Shown here: one piece after another, positions 6,439 through 14,993 of the stretch
How the letters are laid out: each line of letters begins with the position of its first letter
Position numbering within the stretch: the stretch's first letter is position 1
Source: JAHBNG01 sp039028975
Lineage (GTDB): Bacteria; Chloroflexota; Anaerolineae; Caldilineales; Caldilineaceae
Direction: 5' to 3'
Assembly: GCA_039028975.1 (NCBI GenBank)
Contig: JBCCHB010000003.1
Span: 1 to 64,000, forward strand
Length of the DNA stretch: 64,000 bases
Position numbers and translations under genes: made by a program
Notes under the pieces: model-generated
What the model was told of the DNA's origin: nothing
Databases searched by the model: none
Seen by the model: only the letters and a program-made list of their open reading frames with translations

Positions 6439-8252
6439 TACGCCCCCATAAAGACCTCTTCAAACTCGTCCTGGTTCAATGTCTCTCGTTCTAAAAGTGC
6501 CTGAGCAACGGCGTGGAGCTTGCTGACATTATTCTTGAGTAGCTCTCGGACTCGCTGATGGGCACCATTGACGATACTCTGTACTTCACCATCGATCTGC
6601 TCAGCTACTTCTTCGCTGTAGTCCCGCTGCTCAGCCAAATCCCGACCCAGGAAGACCATCTCTTCGGTTTGACCAAACTGAAGAGGCCCCGTACTTTCGC
6701 CCATGCCCCATTTGGTGACCATGGCCCTGGCGATAGAGGTGAGCTGCTGTATGTCACTGCTCGCTCCGCTGGAGGAATCTTCAAAGACAATCTCTTCAGC
6801 AACTCGACCACCTAGGGCAACAGCGATCCGATCCAAAAAGTAGGAGCGGTTAGAAATCACCTTGTCATGTTCGGCCACCTGCCACAGATACCCACCCGCG
6901 GCCCCGCGAGGAACAATGGTCACCTTCTGGATGGGATCTGAATGTTCACAGAGCATGGCCATTACGGCATGGCCGGCTTCATGGTAGGCCACAATCTCTT
7001 TTTCTGTCGGGGATATCAGACGGCTACGGCGCTCCGGCCCACCCATGGCAATCCGTTCAATGGCCTCTTGTAGCTCTTCTCCACCAATGCCCCGTTTGTT
7101 ACGCCGAGCTGCCAGAATCGCAGCTTCATTGACTACATTCTCCAAATCGGCCCCTACAAAGCCAGGAGTCTGTTTAGCAATGGCGTCCAGATCCACATCT
7201 GCTGCAATGGGCTTGCCCTTGACATGGACATTCAAAATGGCCCGTCGCCCCTTGACATCCGGTCGATCCATGGTAACACGGCGATCAAATCGACCAGGAC
7301 GCAGCAGGGCTGGGTCCAAGATGTCAGGTCGATTGGTAGCAGCGATCAGGATGACGTTGGTATCTGTACCAAACCCATCCATCTCTACCAGGATCTGATT
7401 CAGCGTCTGTTCTCGTTCATCGTGAGACCCTCCCAAGCCGGTACCCCGATAGCGACCCACCGCATCGATCTCATCGATGAAGATAATACAGGGGCTATTC
7501 CGCTTGGCCTGTTCAAAGAGGTCCCGCACGCGGGATGCGCCTACGCCCACAAACATTTCAACAAATTCCGAGCCAGAGATGCTAAAGAAGGGAACCCCAG
7601 CTTCACCAGAGACAGCTTTGGCCATTAATGTCTTCCCAGTACCGGGAGGGCCAACGAGCAGAACGCCTTTGGGTATGCGAGCGCCCAGGGCGGCAAACTT
7701 TTGGGGTTCTTTCAGAAATTCTACCACTTCCTCTAACTCTTGCTTGGCCTCATCGGCACCTGCTACATCGCCAAAGGTGACCGTTGGTTTATCTCCCGTG
7801 AAGACTCTGGCTCGACTTTTGCCAAATGAGAGGGCCTGATTGTTGCTTCCTTGAGTTTGACGAAATAGAATAAAGAAGAGTCCAGCAATGAAGATCAAAG
7901 GCAGCAGGTTGATGAGCAGCGCAAGCCAATTTCCGGCATTGCTTGGTGGCACGTACTCAACCTGAATCTGGGCCAATTTTTCTGGATCCAAACCAAGGCC
8001 CAGCAGTGTATCGGTGACGGATACCCGATTTTCCAGTCGAGTCATCCGCTCTTCGCCAGTGGTTGTCACAGTCACTTCCCGATCTTCGACTGAAATACCC
8101 GTTACTTCACCTCTTTCTATCATGTTCACTAAGGTGCTAAGCGTGATAGACTCTGGCTCATTCTGGGGTGACCAGAGGTTAAAAAAGAGAGCGGCGCCTG
8201 CTACCAAAATTAAAAGGTAAACAAAGGCGTTGCGATTCCAATTTCCATTCAT
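6438..8252 (-). CDS. ftsH: ATP-dependent zinc metalloprotease FtsH
   Basis: FtsH is the membrane-anchored AAA+ protease that degrades misfolded membrane proteins and some cytosolic regulators. The 604 residues show an N-terminal helix (9-27), a periplasmic domain, a second helix (108-130), the AAA+ module with Walker A GPPGTGKT (201-208), Walker B IIFIDEID (256-263) and the second region of homology (ATNRPD, RPGRFDR), then the protease with the zinc motif HEAGH (424-428) and the third ligand region SSGASSDI. All catalytic residues are present and the length is normal. The start is supported by AGGGGAT upstream of the ATG. It stands alone and is divergent from the ribokinase gene. Confidence 0.98.
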   Translation of the reverse strand: MNGNWNRNAFVYLLILVAGAALFFNLWSPQNEPESITLSTLVNMIERGEVTGISVEDREVTVTTTGEERMTRLENRVSVTDTLLGLGLDPEKLAQIQVEYVPPSNAGNWLALLINLLPLIFIAGLFFILFRQTQGSNNQALSFGKSRARVFTGDKPTVTFGDVAGADEAKQELEEVVEFLKEPQKFAALGARIPKGVLLVGPPGTGKTLMAKAVSGEAGVPFFSISGSEFVEMFVGVGASRVRDLFEQAKRNSPCIIFIDEIDAVGRYRGTGLGGSHDEREQTLNQILVEMDGFGTDTNVILIAATNRPDILDPALLRPGRFDRRVTMDRPDVKGRRAILNVHVKGKPIAADVDLDAIAKQTPGFVGADLENVVNEAAILAARRNKRGIGGEELQEAIERIAMGGPERRSRLISPTEKEIVAYHEAGHAVMAMLCEHSDPIQKVTIVPRGAAGGYLWQVAEHDKVISNRSYFLDRIAVALGGRVAEEIVFEDSSSGASSDIQQLTSIARAMVTKWGMGESTGPLQFGQTEEMVFLGRDLAEQRDYSEEVAEQIDGEVQSIVNGAHQRVRELLKNNVSKLHAVAQALLERETLNQDEFEEVFMGA

Positions 8253-8506
8253 TGTCTATATCCCCTAAACGTAACACCTACTTTACCTATTTTGCTTGTG
8301 AAGCAGGCCTTTGGCCATCATACGCTAAACAATTACAAGCCAATGTTACGATACTATTCTTGTTTATATATGGTTATATGCTGATAATGATTATATTCTT
8401 TGCCAGAAAAGTCTTATCCCAACTCTTGTCCAATCTACTCTGGACAATTCCGAAACCGGAGGACATACTCATTTTCATGGGTACAAGCTTTTTTTGCCAT
8501 CTACAA

Positions 8507-8554
8507 TGTAGCGTAAGTATACCAAACTCGAGATCGAATGACTAGTACGCTACA
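8507..8554. repeat. Hairpin in the ftsH-ribokinase divergent gap
   Basis: TGTAGCGTA (8507-8515) pairs with TACGCTACA (8546-8554) across a 30-base loop in the 433-bp divergent intergenic region 8253-8685. Shortly after it, TATACTGCGGT (about 8561) matches one end of the MITE-like elements. No gene is supported in this gap; both promoters must lie here but I cannot place them reliably. Confidence 0.45.
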
Positions 8555-8685
8555 TCCCTATACTGCGGTCGATTTCAAAACCGAAGTTTTCCCTCACTCT
8601 ACCAGAGGGACGAGACACTTGTTTCAAACGGAACTGAATATAAGTATAACTTGGACTATCTATAGCCCAATGTAAAGGAGATATT

Positions 8686-9621
8686 ATGCAAAAGCCCCAA
8701 ATCTGTGTCGTTGGCTCATCGAATATTGATCTGGTAACCTATGCACCTCGCCTGCCCCAGCTAGGCGAAAGTGTCTTTGGCACAAAATTTCAGATTGGAT
8801 TTGGCGGGAAAGGTGCCAATCAAGCCGTCATGGCTGCCAAATTAGGAGCAGAAGTGTTAATGGTCACCAAAGTGGGCAATGACACTTTTGGCCGAGATAC
8901 CTTGGAAAATTACCGTGCCCTAGGTTTCGATACCCGCTTTGTGCTCACAACGGATGAATCCTTTACAGGCGTTGCACCTATTTGGGTAGATGGCGAAAGT
9001 GGCGATAACGCGATTATCGTGGCCGCTGGCGCCAACGAGCTGCTCTCTCCAGAGGATATAACTAGGGCCAAAGAACAGATTGCTCAAACCAAAATGGTCG
9101 TCTGTCAATTAGAGTGTCAATTAGAGACCTCTTTGGCTGCACTTAAAGTAGGCCGAGACGCAGGTATCCTGACTATCCTCAACCCGGCCCCTGCTCGTCA
9201 GGAATTACCAGACGAAGCCTACCAACTGAGCGACATCTTCTGCCCCAACGAGAGTGAGACCGAATTGCTGACCGGTATGCCAGTCGAAACCGTTGAGCAG
9301 GCAACTGAAGCGGCCAATGTGCTACGGTCCCGGGGGGCCAAAACCGTTATCCTCACCTTGGGCGAACGAGGTAGTCTGCTGGTCAATGATGATGAGACTA
9401 CTCTGATTCCTACCTCGCCTGTGCGTGCCATCGATACAACAGGGGCCGGTGATGCATTTGTGGGAAGCCTAAGTTACTTTCTCGCCGTCGGGCTACCCCT
9501 GCCAGAAGCCATGGCGCGAGCCAATCAGGTAGCCGCCATCAGCGTCCAGTCACCAGGGACCCAACTTAGCTACCCCGAACGGTCGGCATTGCCCCAAGAG
9601 TTGCTTGCTATACTTGGCTAA
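8686..9621 (+). CDS. rbsK: Ribokinase (PfkB family)
   Basis: This 311-residue sugar kinase phosphorylates ribose (or deoxyribose) at O5 using ATP in the cytosol. It carries the PfkB signatures: the N-terminal GGKGANQA (40-47) that forms the sugar-binding lid region, and the C-terminal DTTGAGDAFVG with catalytic base Asp256 and the anion hole. Length and the early NIDLV, GESVFG and NPAPAR motifs agree with RbsK rather than fructokinase. The ATG follows AAAGGAGATATT, an excellent ribosome-binding site. No ribose transporter or RbsR neighbour is present, so the sugar source may be nucleoside turnover. Confidence 0.92.
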   Translation: MQKPQICVVGSSNIDLVTYAPRLPQLGESVFGTKFQIGFGGKGANQAVMAAKLGAEVLMVTKVGNDTFGRDTLENYRALGFDTRFVLTTDESFTGVAPIWVDGESGDNAIIVAAGANELLSPEDITRAKEQIAQTKMVVCQLECQLETSLAALKVGRDAGILTILNPAPARQELPDEAYQLSDIFCPNESETELLTGMPVETVEQATEAANVLRSRGAKTVILTLGERGSLLVNDDETTLIPTSPVRAIDTTGAGDAFVGSLSYFLAVGLPLPEAMARANQVAAISVQSPGTQLSYPERSALPQELLAILG

Positions 9622-9687
9622 ATTGTTCGGATCAGGGAGAATATAGGATAAGTAATGAATCTGTGATTGTATACTGGAGGATCTAGA

Positions 9688-10101
9688 ATGGTTTCAACCT
9701 CTGCAAAGATTGATCAAATTCTCTCTATGGCTAGAGAGCTATCTCACAATGATAGGGTGGGGCTTATACAGCGGATGATACAACTGTTTCTGTCACCACA
9801 TGAGTCTGCCTTAGAAGATACTAACGACGAAACTATATCGATTTTTTCCCATCATCCACAGCGTGACCTGATGCTGCAAGAAGAATCAGCTTTTGATGCC
9901 ATGATTGAAGAATTGCAATCTGATTTTTTAGGTCAATATGTTGCCATTCTCCATGGTGCCGTCATTGATCATGATGTTGACATTACGTCTTTATCGAACC
10001 GTATGATCATAAGCTATCCAGAGCAAGTTGTATTAATTCGTCAAGTATTAAGTGATCCCGAACCCGAATTAAGGTGGCGTTCAGTAAGGTTTATAGAGTA
10101 A
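9688..10101 (+). CDS. DUF5678-like protein paired with a retropepsin
   Basis: The 137-residue protein has a helical N-terminus (KIDQILSMARELSHNDRVGLIQRMIQLFL) typed as a short antitoxin-like helix pair, then from about residue 65 an alpha/beta segment FLGQYVAILHGAVIDHDVDI followed by VVLIRQVL. That second block resembles DUF5678 domains (yVAi..GevVdhd.D...L), often encoded beside small retroviral-type proteases. I start it at the ATG at 9688, seven codons inside the longest frame, because GGAGG sits just upstream. The next gene begins five bases after its stop, so the two are co-translated. Possible toxin-antitoxin or processing pair; function unproven. Confidence 0.7.
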   Translation: MVSTSAKIDQILSMARELSHNDRVGLIQRMIQLFLSPHESALEDTNDETISIFSHHPQRDLMLQEESAFDAMIEELQSDFLGQYVAILHGAVIDHDVDITSLSNRMIISYPEQVVLIRQVLSDPEPELRWRSVRFIE

Positions 10102-10106
10102 ATGTA

Positions 10107-10475
10107 ATGGCAATTTCATTTAGTTACAATCATGACTATGTTCCTCCTGCACCATTTGTGGAAGCAACTATCTGCAGCCAGAGGCAAGAGAAAGTCTATG
10201 CATTTCTTGATTCTGGTGCAGATGTAACAATGCTTCCCGAACAAATACTACATGATATTCATGCTCCCCATATTCGCACGAGAACTCTCCGTGGCGTAAC
10301 CGGTCATCCAGCAAAGGTCGATACATATCTTGTGGAAGTGCAAATCGGTGAATACTCAATACCGGGCATCCAAGCTGTCGCTAGCCGAAAGACTGAAGCA
10401 ATCATTGGGTGTGACGTCTTACAGCATCTCATCGTGACCCTGGATGGTATCAGTAGCCTATGTGAAATTAGCTGA
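10107..10475 (+). CDS. Retropepsin-like aspartic protease
   Basis: This 122-residue protein has the single-lobe aspartic protease layout: FVEATICSQ strand, the catalytic AFLDSGADVTMLP (Asp35-Ser36-Gly37), a flap region (TLRGVTGHPAKVDTYLVEV) and the closing IIGCDVLQHL that supplies the psi-loop Gly. It should work as a homodimer, with one Asp from each subunit, in the cytosol. DSG in place of DTG is common in bacterial members. The start is the ATG at 10107, five bases after the DUF5678-like stop; the longer frame would overlap that gene. Substrates are unknown. Confidence 0.82.
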   Translation: MAISFSYNHDYVPPAPFVEATICSQRQEKVYAFLDSGADVTMLPEQILHDIHAPHIRTRTLRGVTGHPAKVDTYLVEVQIGEYSIPGIQAVASRKTEAIIGCDVLQHLIVTLDGISSLCEIS

Positions 10476-10485
10476 GGTATGAACG

Positions 10486-10956
10486 ATGACTCTACGATTC
10501 CGCGAGGTGGTTGAAGACGATCTCCCTTTGTTGGTTGATATGCTCGCTGACGATGAATTGGGTGCGCAGCGCGAAGACAAAAACATTCCCCTAAATCAGG
10601 ACTACGTGTCAGCCTTTCAACAGATTGTCGCTGATCCCAACAATGAGCTAATCGTAGTTGAGCAGACAGATCAGTCAGAAGCGATTGTAGGCATGTTGCA
10701 GCTTACCTTCATCCCTTACCTAACCTACATCGGCTCGTGGCGCTGCTTGATTGAAGGGGTACGAATTCATCGAGCCTTCAGGGGCCATGGATTCGGTACC
10801 CAGTTCTTTACCTGGGCTATTGAACGAGCTAAAGAAAGAGGCTGCCATATGGTACAGCTCACGTCTGATAAGCAGAGGCCCGACGCCATTCGATTTTACG
10901 AGAGTTTGGGATTTGTTGCATCCCATGAGGGCTTCAAGCTGAAATTAGAGGGATAG
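10486..10956 (+). CDS. GNAT-family N-acetyltransferase
   Basis: The 156-residue protein transfers an acetyl group from acetyl-CoA to an amino group. Order of parts: N-terminal FREVVEDDLPLLVDML, central strands with IVGMLQLTFIPYL, the acetyl-CoA pyrophosphate motif RGHGFG (after IHRAFRGHGFGT) and the C-terminal RPDAIRFYESLGF, the usual last GNAT block. It begins ten bases after the retropepsin stop codon and so belongs to the same small operon. Substrate not predictable. Confidence 0.88.
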   Translation: MTLRFREVVEDDLPLLVDMLADDELGAQREDKNIPLNQDYVSAFQQIVADPNNELIVVEQTDQSEAIVGMLQLTFIPYLTYIGSWRCLIEGVRIHRAFRGHGFGTQFFTWAIERAKERGCHMVQLTSDKQRPDAIRFYESLGFVASHEGFKLKLEG

Positions 10957-11078
10957 CCAGTAGAGCGGCAACAAGCATAGTAAGCATTCCTTGATGCAGT
11001 GTGGTTGTTGTACTTCGCTGACCGTGTAGGCAGTTCAACTTACAGACCAAGAAGAAAATAATCTAGAAAGAAAAACCA

Positions 11079-12188
11079 ATGAGCATCTACGACGACCTAG
11101 GTCTTAAACCCATCATCAACGCCAATGCCACATTGACCAAGCTAGGTGGTTCTGTTATGCCGCCAGAAGTGCTCCAAGCGATGGTCGAGGCATCCAAAAG
11201 CTTTGTCGATCTGCACGAATTGCAGCAGCGAGTGGGAGAGCGCATCGCCCAAATGACCCAAAATGAAGCCGCCTTTGTTACCTCTGGCGCCGCGGCCGGA
11301 TTGGCCTTGGCCGCTGCTGCCTGTGTGGCTGGCACTGATCCGGCTGCCATTGCCCAGTTACCCAACACCGACGGCCTGAAGAACGAGGTGATCGTTCACA
11401 AGTCTCATCGCAACGGCTATGACCACGGCGTGCGAATGGTTGGCGTCGAGTTGGTTGAGATTGGGTACGGTCAGAGCACGGCAGAGTGGGAATTGGAGGC
11501 CGCGATCACCGATAAGACTGCGGCTATCTTCTGGTTTCAGGGAACCATGAGTGGTCACGGTGACATTCCCATTGAACGGGTCATCGAAATTGCTAATCAG
11601 CATGATGTGCCAGTCATTGTGGATGGCGCTGCTCAGGTTCCGCCCACAGAAAACCTCTGGCGTTGGACACAGATGGGGGCGGCATTGGCTGTCTTCTCTG
11701 GGGGCAAGGATCTGCGAGGGCCTCAACCAACCGGGCTGATCCTGGGGCGCAAAGAGCTAATCGAAGCCGTACGCTTAAACAGCAGCCCCAACCACAGCTT
11801 TGGTCGTCCCATGAAAGTAGGTAAAGAAGAGATGGTCGGCTTGATGAAAGCTGTGGAGCTTTATACACAGATTGACCAAGAGGCCCGTCGCTCCCAAGAC
11901 GAAGAGACGGTCATGGGGTGGTGTCTGGCGTTAAATAAACTAGAAGGCGTCCATGCCGAACGTTCATTTCCCAATGAGGCAGGCCAGCCGTTGCCTAGGG
12001 CTAAAGTTCAGATCAACCCAAGCAAAGCCAGCAAAACTCGTGATCAGGTACTTGATGGGTTATTGAGCGGTACACCTGCTATCTCAGCCGCAGGAGTAGG
12101 TGAGGATGGGATATTTTTGAATCCCATGACGTTGGCTGATGGAGAAGAGACAATCGTCTTGGACCGTCTCGTAGAGATACTTGGATGA
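11079..12188 (+). CDS. PLP-dependent SelA/DgaE-like enzyme
   Basis: This 369-residue fold-type I PLP enzyme belongs to the SelA-like branch that includes D-glucosaminate-6-phosphate ammonia-lyase (DgaE) and selenocysteine synthase relatives. It starts with the typical IYDDLGLKPIINANATLTKLGG, has VTSGAAAGL for phosphate binding, Asp182 in VDGAAQ contacting the pyridine nitrogen, and the Schiff-base Lys210 in FSGGKDLRGPQ. True SelA acts on tRNA and is larger, so a sugar-acid or amino-acid lyase role is more likely. It heads a plus-strand run with a threonine-lyase-type enzyme and an MlrC protein, suggesting catabolism of an unusual amino compound. Confidence 0.8.
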   Translation: MSIYDDLGLKPIINANATLTKLGGSVMPPEVLQAMVEASKSFVDLHELQQRVGERIAQMTQNEAAFVTSGAAAGLALAAAACVAGTDPAAIAQLPNTDGLKNEVIVHKSHRNGYDHGVRMVGVELVEIGYGQSTAEWELEAAITDKTAAIFWFQGTMSGHGDIPIERVIEIANQHDVPVIVDGAAQVPPTENLWRWTQMGAALAVFSGGKDLRGPQPTGLILGRKELIEAVRLNSSPNHSFGRPMKVGKEEMVGLMKAVELYTQIDQEARRSQDEETVMGWCLALNKLEGVHAERSFPNEAGQPLPRAKVQINPSKASKTRDQVLDGLLSGTPAISAAGVGEDGIFLNPMTLADGEETIVLDRLVEILG

Positions 12189-12246
12189 TTACTTTATCAT
12201 CAGTAGCTAAACATGCAACAGGCTGCGCCACGGGGAATGAAAATCG

Positions 12247-12304
12247 AACAAAGATTGCAAAGATTTCGCAGATTCTCTATCTTTGTAATCTTCTAATCTT
12301 TGTT
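12247..12304. repeat. Imperfect AT-rich hairpin between two PLP enzyme genes
   Basis: AACAAAGATT (12247-12256) pairs with AATCTTTGTT (12295-12304), and an inner GCAAAGAT/ATCTTTGT pair extends it. Flanking GGCTGC (12231) and GGCAGCCC (12314) extend pairing on the outside. It occupies the 245-bp gap 12189-12433. It could be a terminator or attenuator for the upstream PLP-enzyme gene. Confidence 0.45.
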
Positions 12305-12433
12305 TATGTATAGGGCAGCCCGCAGTCGTTTGTCACTTAGTCCAGCGTCAGTCTGGCAGACAGTAAGTACATTGCCCTCTATCGATAATAAGATTTCAAC
12401 CGTTTCAGTGAGTCCATCACGCGTTACAATCAT

Positions 12434-13396
12434 ATGATCACCCTAAATGACATCCAAATTGCTCGGCAACGCATTAAAGACGTGGCCATCCAAACGCCCT
12501 TAATCGCTTGCCCCGGCCATTCGCCAAACCGTCAACTCTTTTTCAAACCCGAAAATCTGCAACCGGTAGGTGCTTTCAAGTTACGGGGTGCTCACAACAA
12601 GATTGCATCCCTCTCTACTGAAGAAAAGGACCGCGGTGTCATCGCTTTTTCCAGCGGTAATCACGCCCAAGGTGTAGCCTATTCTGCCCGTGCATTAGGT
12701 GTGCGCGCCACCATTGTGATGCCTGCCATTGCACCCCAGATCAAGATTGACAACACAAAAGCTATGGGTGCAGAGGTCGTTCTGCTTGATCACGGCACCG
12801 AGAAAGATTGGGCCATTATCGCAGAGCAGATCGCTGAAGAAAAGGGCTTTGTCATGGTGACACCCTTTAATGATGAGACCATTGTGGCAGGGCAGGCGAC
12901 TACCGGTATGGAAATTCTAGAGGACTTGCCCGATGTTGAGACCATCTTGGCACCAGTCGGCGGTGGAGGGCTGCTGAGTGGGGTTGCGGCAGCGGTCAAG
13001 CTGACCAACCCTCACATCAACGTGGTAGGCGTAGAACCTGAAGTGGCTGCCGACGCCCAAGCCAGCTTGCGTCAAGGCAAGATTATTGAGTGGACCCAAG
13101 ATGAGACCCGACGCACCATCGCCGACGGGATGCGAGCCACCGCGATTGGCGACGTGACCTTTGCCCATATCCGCGCCTATGTGGACGACATTGTCACCGT
13201 CTCTGAAGCGGAAATTCGGGACGCTATGCGCCGAATGGTATTGCGAGCGAGACTGGTTGCCGAACCGAGTGGAGCCGTTACCTTTGCGGCCTTTCTCAAT
13301 CGACAATCTGAGTTGCCCGAGAGCAAGAAGACGGTGGCCATTATTAGTGGTGGAAATGTTGCCGCCAATCTGCTGGCCGAGATTTTGACTCAGTAA
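12434..13396 (+). CDS. Threonine ammonia-lyase / serine racemase-type PLP enzyme
   Basis: The 320-residue fold-type II PLP enzyme removes ammonia from a hydroxy-amino acid (Thr, Ser or hydroxyaspartate). It has the Schiff-base Lys49 in GAFKLRGA, SSGNHAQG (73-80) and the phosphate-cradling GGGGLLSG (176-183). It ends without the C-terminal ACT regulatory domain of biosynthetic IlvA, so it is a catabolic, non-isoleucine-inhibited form or a threo-3-hydroxyaspartate lyase/serine racemase; the sequence alone does not decide. It is followed 29 bp later by the MlrC gene, and RidA, which hydrolyses the enamine products of this class, lies 6.5 kb downstream on the same strand. Confidence 0.88.
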   Translation: MITLNDIQIARQRIKDVAIQTPLIACPGHSPNRQLFFKPENLQPVGAFKLRGAHNKIASLSTEEKDRGVIAFSSGNHAQGVAYSARALGVRATIVMPAIAPQIKIDNTKAMGAEVVLLDHGTEKDWAIIAEQIAEEKGFVMVTPFNDETIVAGQATTGMEILEDLPDVETILAPVGGGGLLSGVAAAVKLTNPHINVVGVEPEVAADAQASLRQGKIIEWTQDETRRTIADGMRATAIGDVTFAHIRAYVDDIVTVSEAEIRDAMRRMVLRARLVAEPSGAVTFAAFLNRQSELPESKKTVAIISGGNVAANLLAEILTQ

Positions 13397-13425
13397 CCCA
13401 AGTTGCGACCATAACGGAGAACCCA

Positions 13426-14928
13426 ATGCCCCAAATTCTACTTGCCGAATGTATGCAAGAAGTTTCTAGCTTCAACCCCGTACTAAGCCACATCAGCGAT
13501 TTTGTGATTGCTACAGGAACGCAGATCCTGGACCATCATGCTGGTACCGGAACGGGAATGGCCGGTGCATTAGGTGTTTTCGCTGAGCATAGGAACGTGG
13601 AAGTGGTGCCGACTTATAGTGCTCGGGCCATTACCTCTGCTGGGCCGTTGGCGGCAGCAGACTGGGACCAGCTCTCTAGCGATTTTTTGAATGCCGTTCG
13701 GGATGCACCGCCGGTAGATGGTGTCTATCTCTCTATTCACGGCGCAATGGCGACCCAGAATGAGCTGGATCCAGAAGGGTATCTGCTGGCCGAAATGCGC
13801 AAGATCCTGGGCGAAGAGATTCCCATCGTGGCCTCAATGGATCTACACGGCATCGTGACCGACCAGATTTTACAACATGCCAATGCCATTGTGGCCTATC
13901 ATACCTATCCACATGTCGATTTTTACCAGACGGGTCAGCGTTCGGCCAGACTGCTGATGCGCATTTTGAATGAGGATGTGCGACCTGTAACGGCTCTGGT
14001 GCCGATTCCAGCCTTGGTACGAGGCAATGAGCTAATTACGGAGACTGGTCTCTTTGGCAAGCAGATTCGTGCCGCTCAAGACATAGAAGCCAGTGAGGGC
14101 GGACTCTCAGCCGGTATGTTCATTGGCAACCCCTTTACCGACGTGCCGGATTTGCGTTCCAACAGCTTTGTGATCACTGACAATGATCCCAAACGGGCTG
14201 AGGCCGAGGCCATCCGCATGGCTCAGGAATTTTGGGCTGTGCGGGAACAGCTCCAACAACCACTAATAAGCATAGATGAAGCGGTGGAGATCGTCATGAA
14301 TACCAAGGATGCTGTCATCTTTTCTGATGCTGCAGATGCCACAAGTTCAGGCGCATCTGGCGATTCCAATGCAATTCTGCGGATGCTGTTAGAGAAGTCA
14401 TACCCAGGGCGTGCGCTGATTCCCATTGTCGATTCCCAAGCTGTGCAAATGGCCATGCGTGCTGGCATTGGTCAATCAATTCGGACCACGTTGGGTGGTC
14501 GTCTGGATCCCCAGCGCTTTGAGCCAATTACCGTGGATGCTCAGGTACGGATGCTATCAGACGGTTCCTTTATTAGTGAAAGTCACGGTACCACTTGGTA
14601 CGCAGGCAATACGGCTCTCTTGCAACTCAGCGCTGGTTCAGGCAGCATAAGTGTGATTGCAACCAGCCGCCCCGTTAGCCTCTATGATCGTTCTCTCTTC
14701 TACGCCCACGGTCAAGATCCCCGCCGTTTTGACTTGATTGTGGTAAAATCACCCCACTGCCAGCATCACTTTTTTGAAGCATGGGCTGAACGGTTGCTCA
14801 ATGTGGATGCCCCCGGCTCAACTAGCGCCAACCTCCCGAGCTTGGGCCACACCGTTTGTGCTAGACCGCTCTTCCCCCTGGATGAAAATGTTGAATTCAA
14901 ACCTAATGTCAAGTTATTTCAAAGGTAA
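13426..14928 (+). CDS. MlrC-type M81 family metallopeptidase
   Basis: This 500-residue protein is a member of the M81 (microcystinase C, MlrC) family of zinc enzymes. Family blocks in order are ILLAECMQEVSSFNP at the N-terminus, the metal-binding SIHGAMAT and SMDLHGIVT, AYHTYPHVDFYQTGQR, and the C-terminal MlrC domain from about residue 300 (VIFSDAADATSSGASGDSN). The founding member cleaves linearised microcystin, but most family members lie in amino-acid or opine-type catabolic operons and have unknown substrates. Its position behind two PLP enzymes supports such a catabolic role. Natural peptide detoxification for the PKS/NRPS product cannot be inferred at this distance. Confidence 0.87.
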   Translation: MPQILLAECMQEVSSFNPVLSHISDFVIATGTQILDHHAGTGTGMAGALGVFAEHRNVEVVPTYSARAITSAGPLAAADWDQLSSDFLNAVRDAPPVDGVYLSIHGAMATQNELDPEGYLLAEMRKILGEEIPIVASMDLHGIVTDQILQHANAIVAYHTYPHVDFYQTGQRSARLLMRILNEDVRPVTALVPIPALVRGNELITETGLFGKQIRAAQDIEASEGGLSAGMFIGNPFTDVPDLRSNSFVITDNDPKRAEAEAIRMAQEFWAVREQLQQPLISIDEAVEIVMNTKDAVIFSDAADATSSGASGDSNAILRMLLEKSYPGRALIPIVDSQAVQMAMRAGIGQSIRTTLGGRLDPQRFEPITVDAQVRMLSDGSFISESHGTTWYAGNTALLQLSAGSGSISVIATSRPVSLYDRSLFYAHGQDPRRFDLIVVKSPHCQHHFFEAWAERLLNVDAPGSTSANLPSLGHTVCARPLFPLDENVEFKPNVKLFQR

Positions 14929-14993
14929 ATTAATCTCGCAACCGACTAATCCCCGTCTTCACAGAGACAAGACGACCAACAGACCGACACCTA

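Noticed and set aside
9667..9687. Longer TTG start for the DUF5678-like gene
   Set aside because: The upstream extension would put the GGAGG ribosome-binding site inside the coding region; the ATG at 9688 is better.
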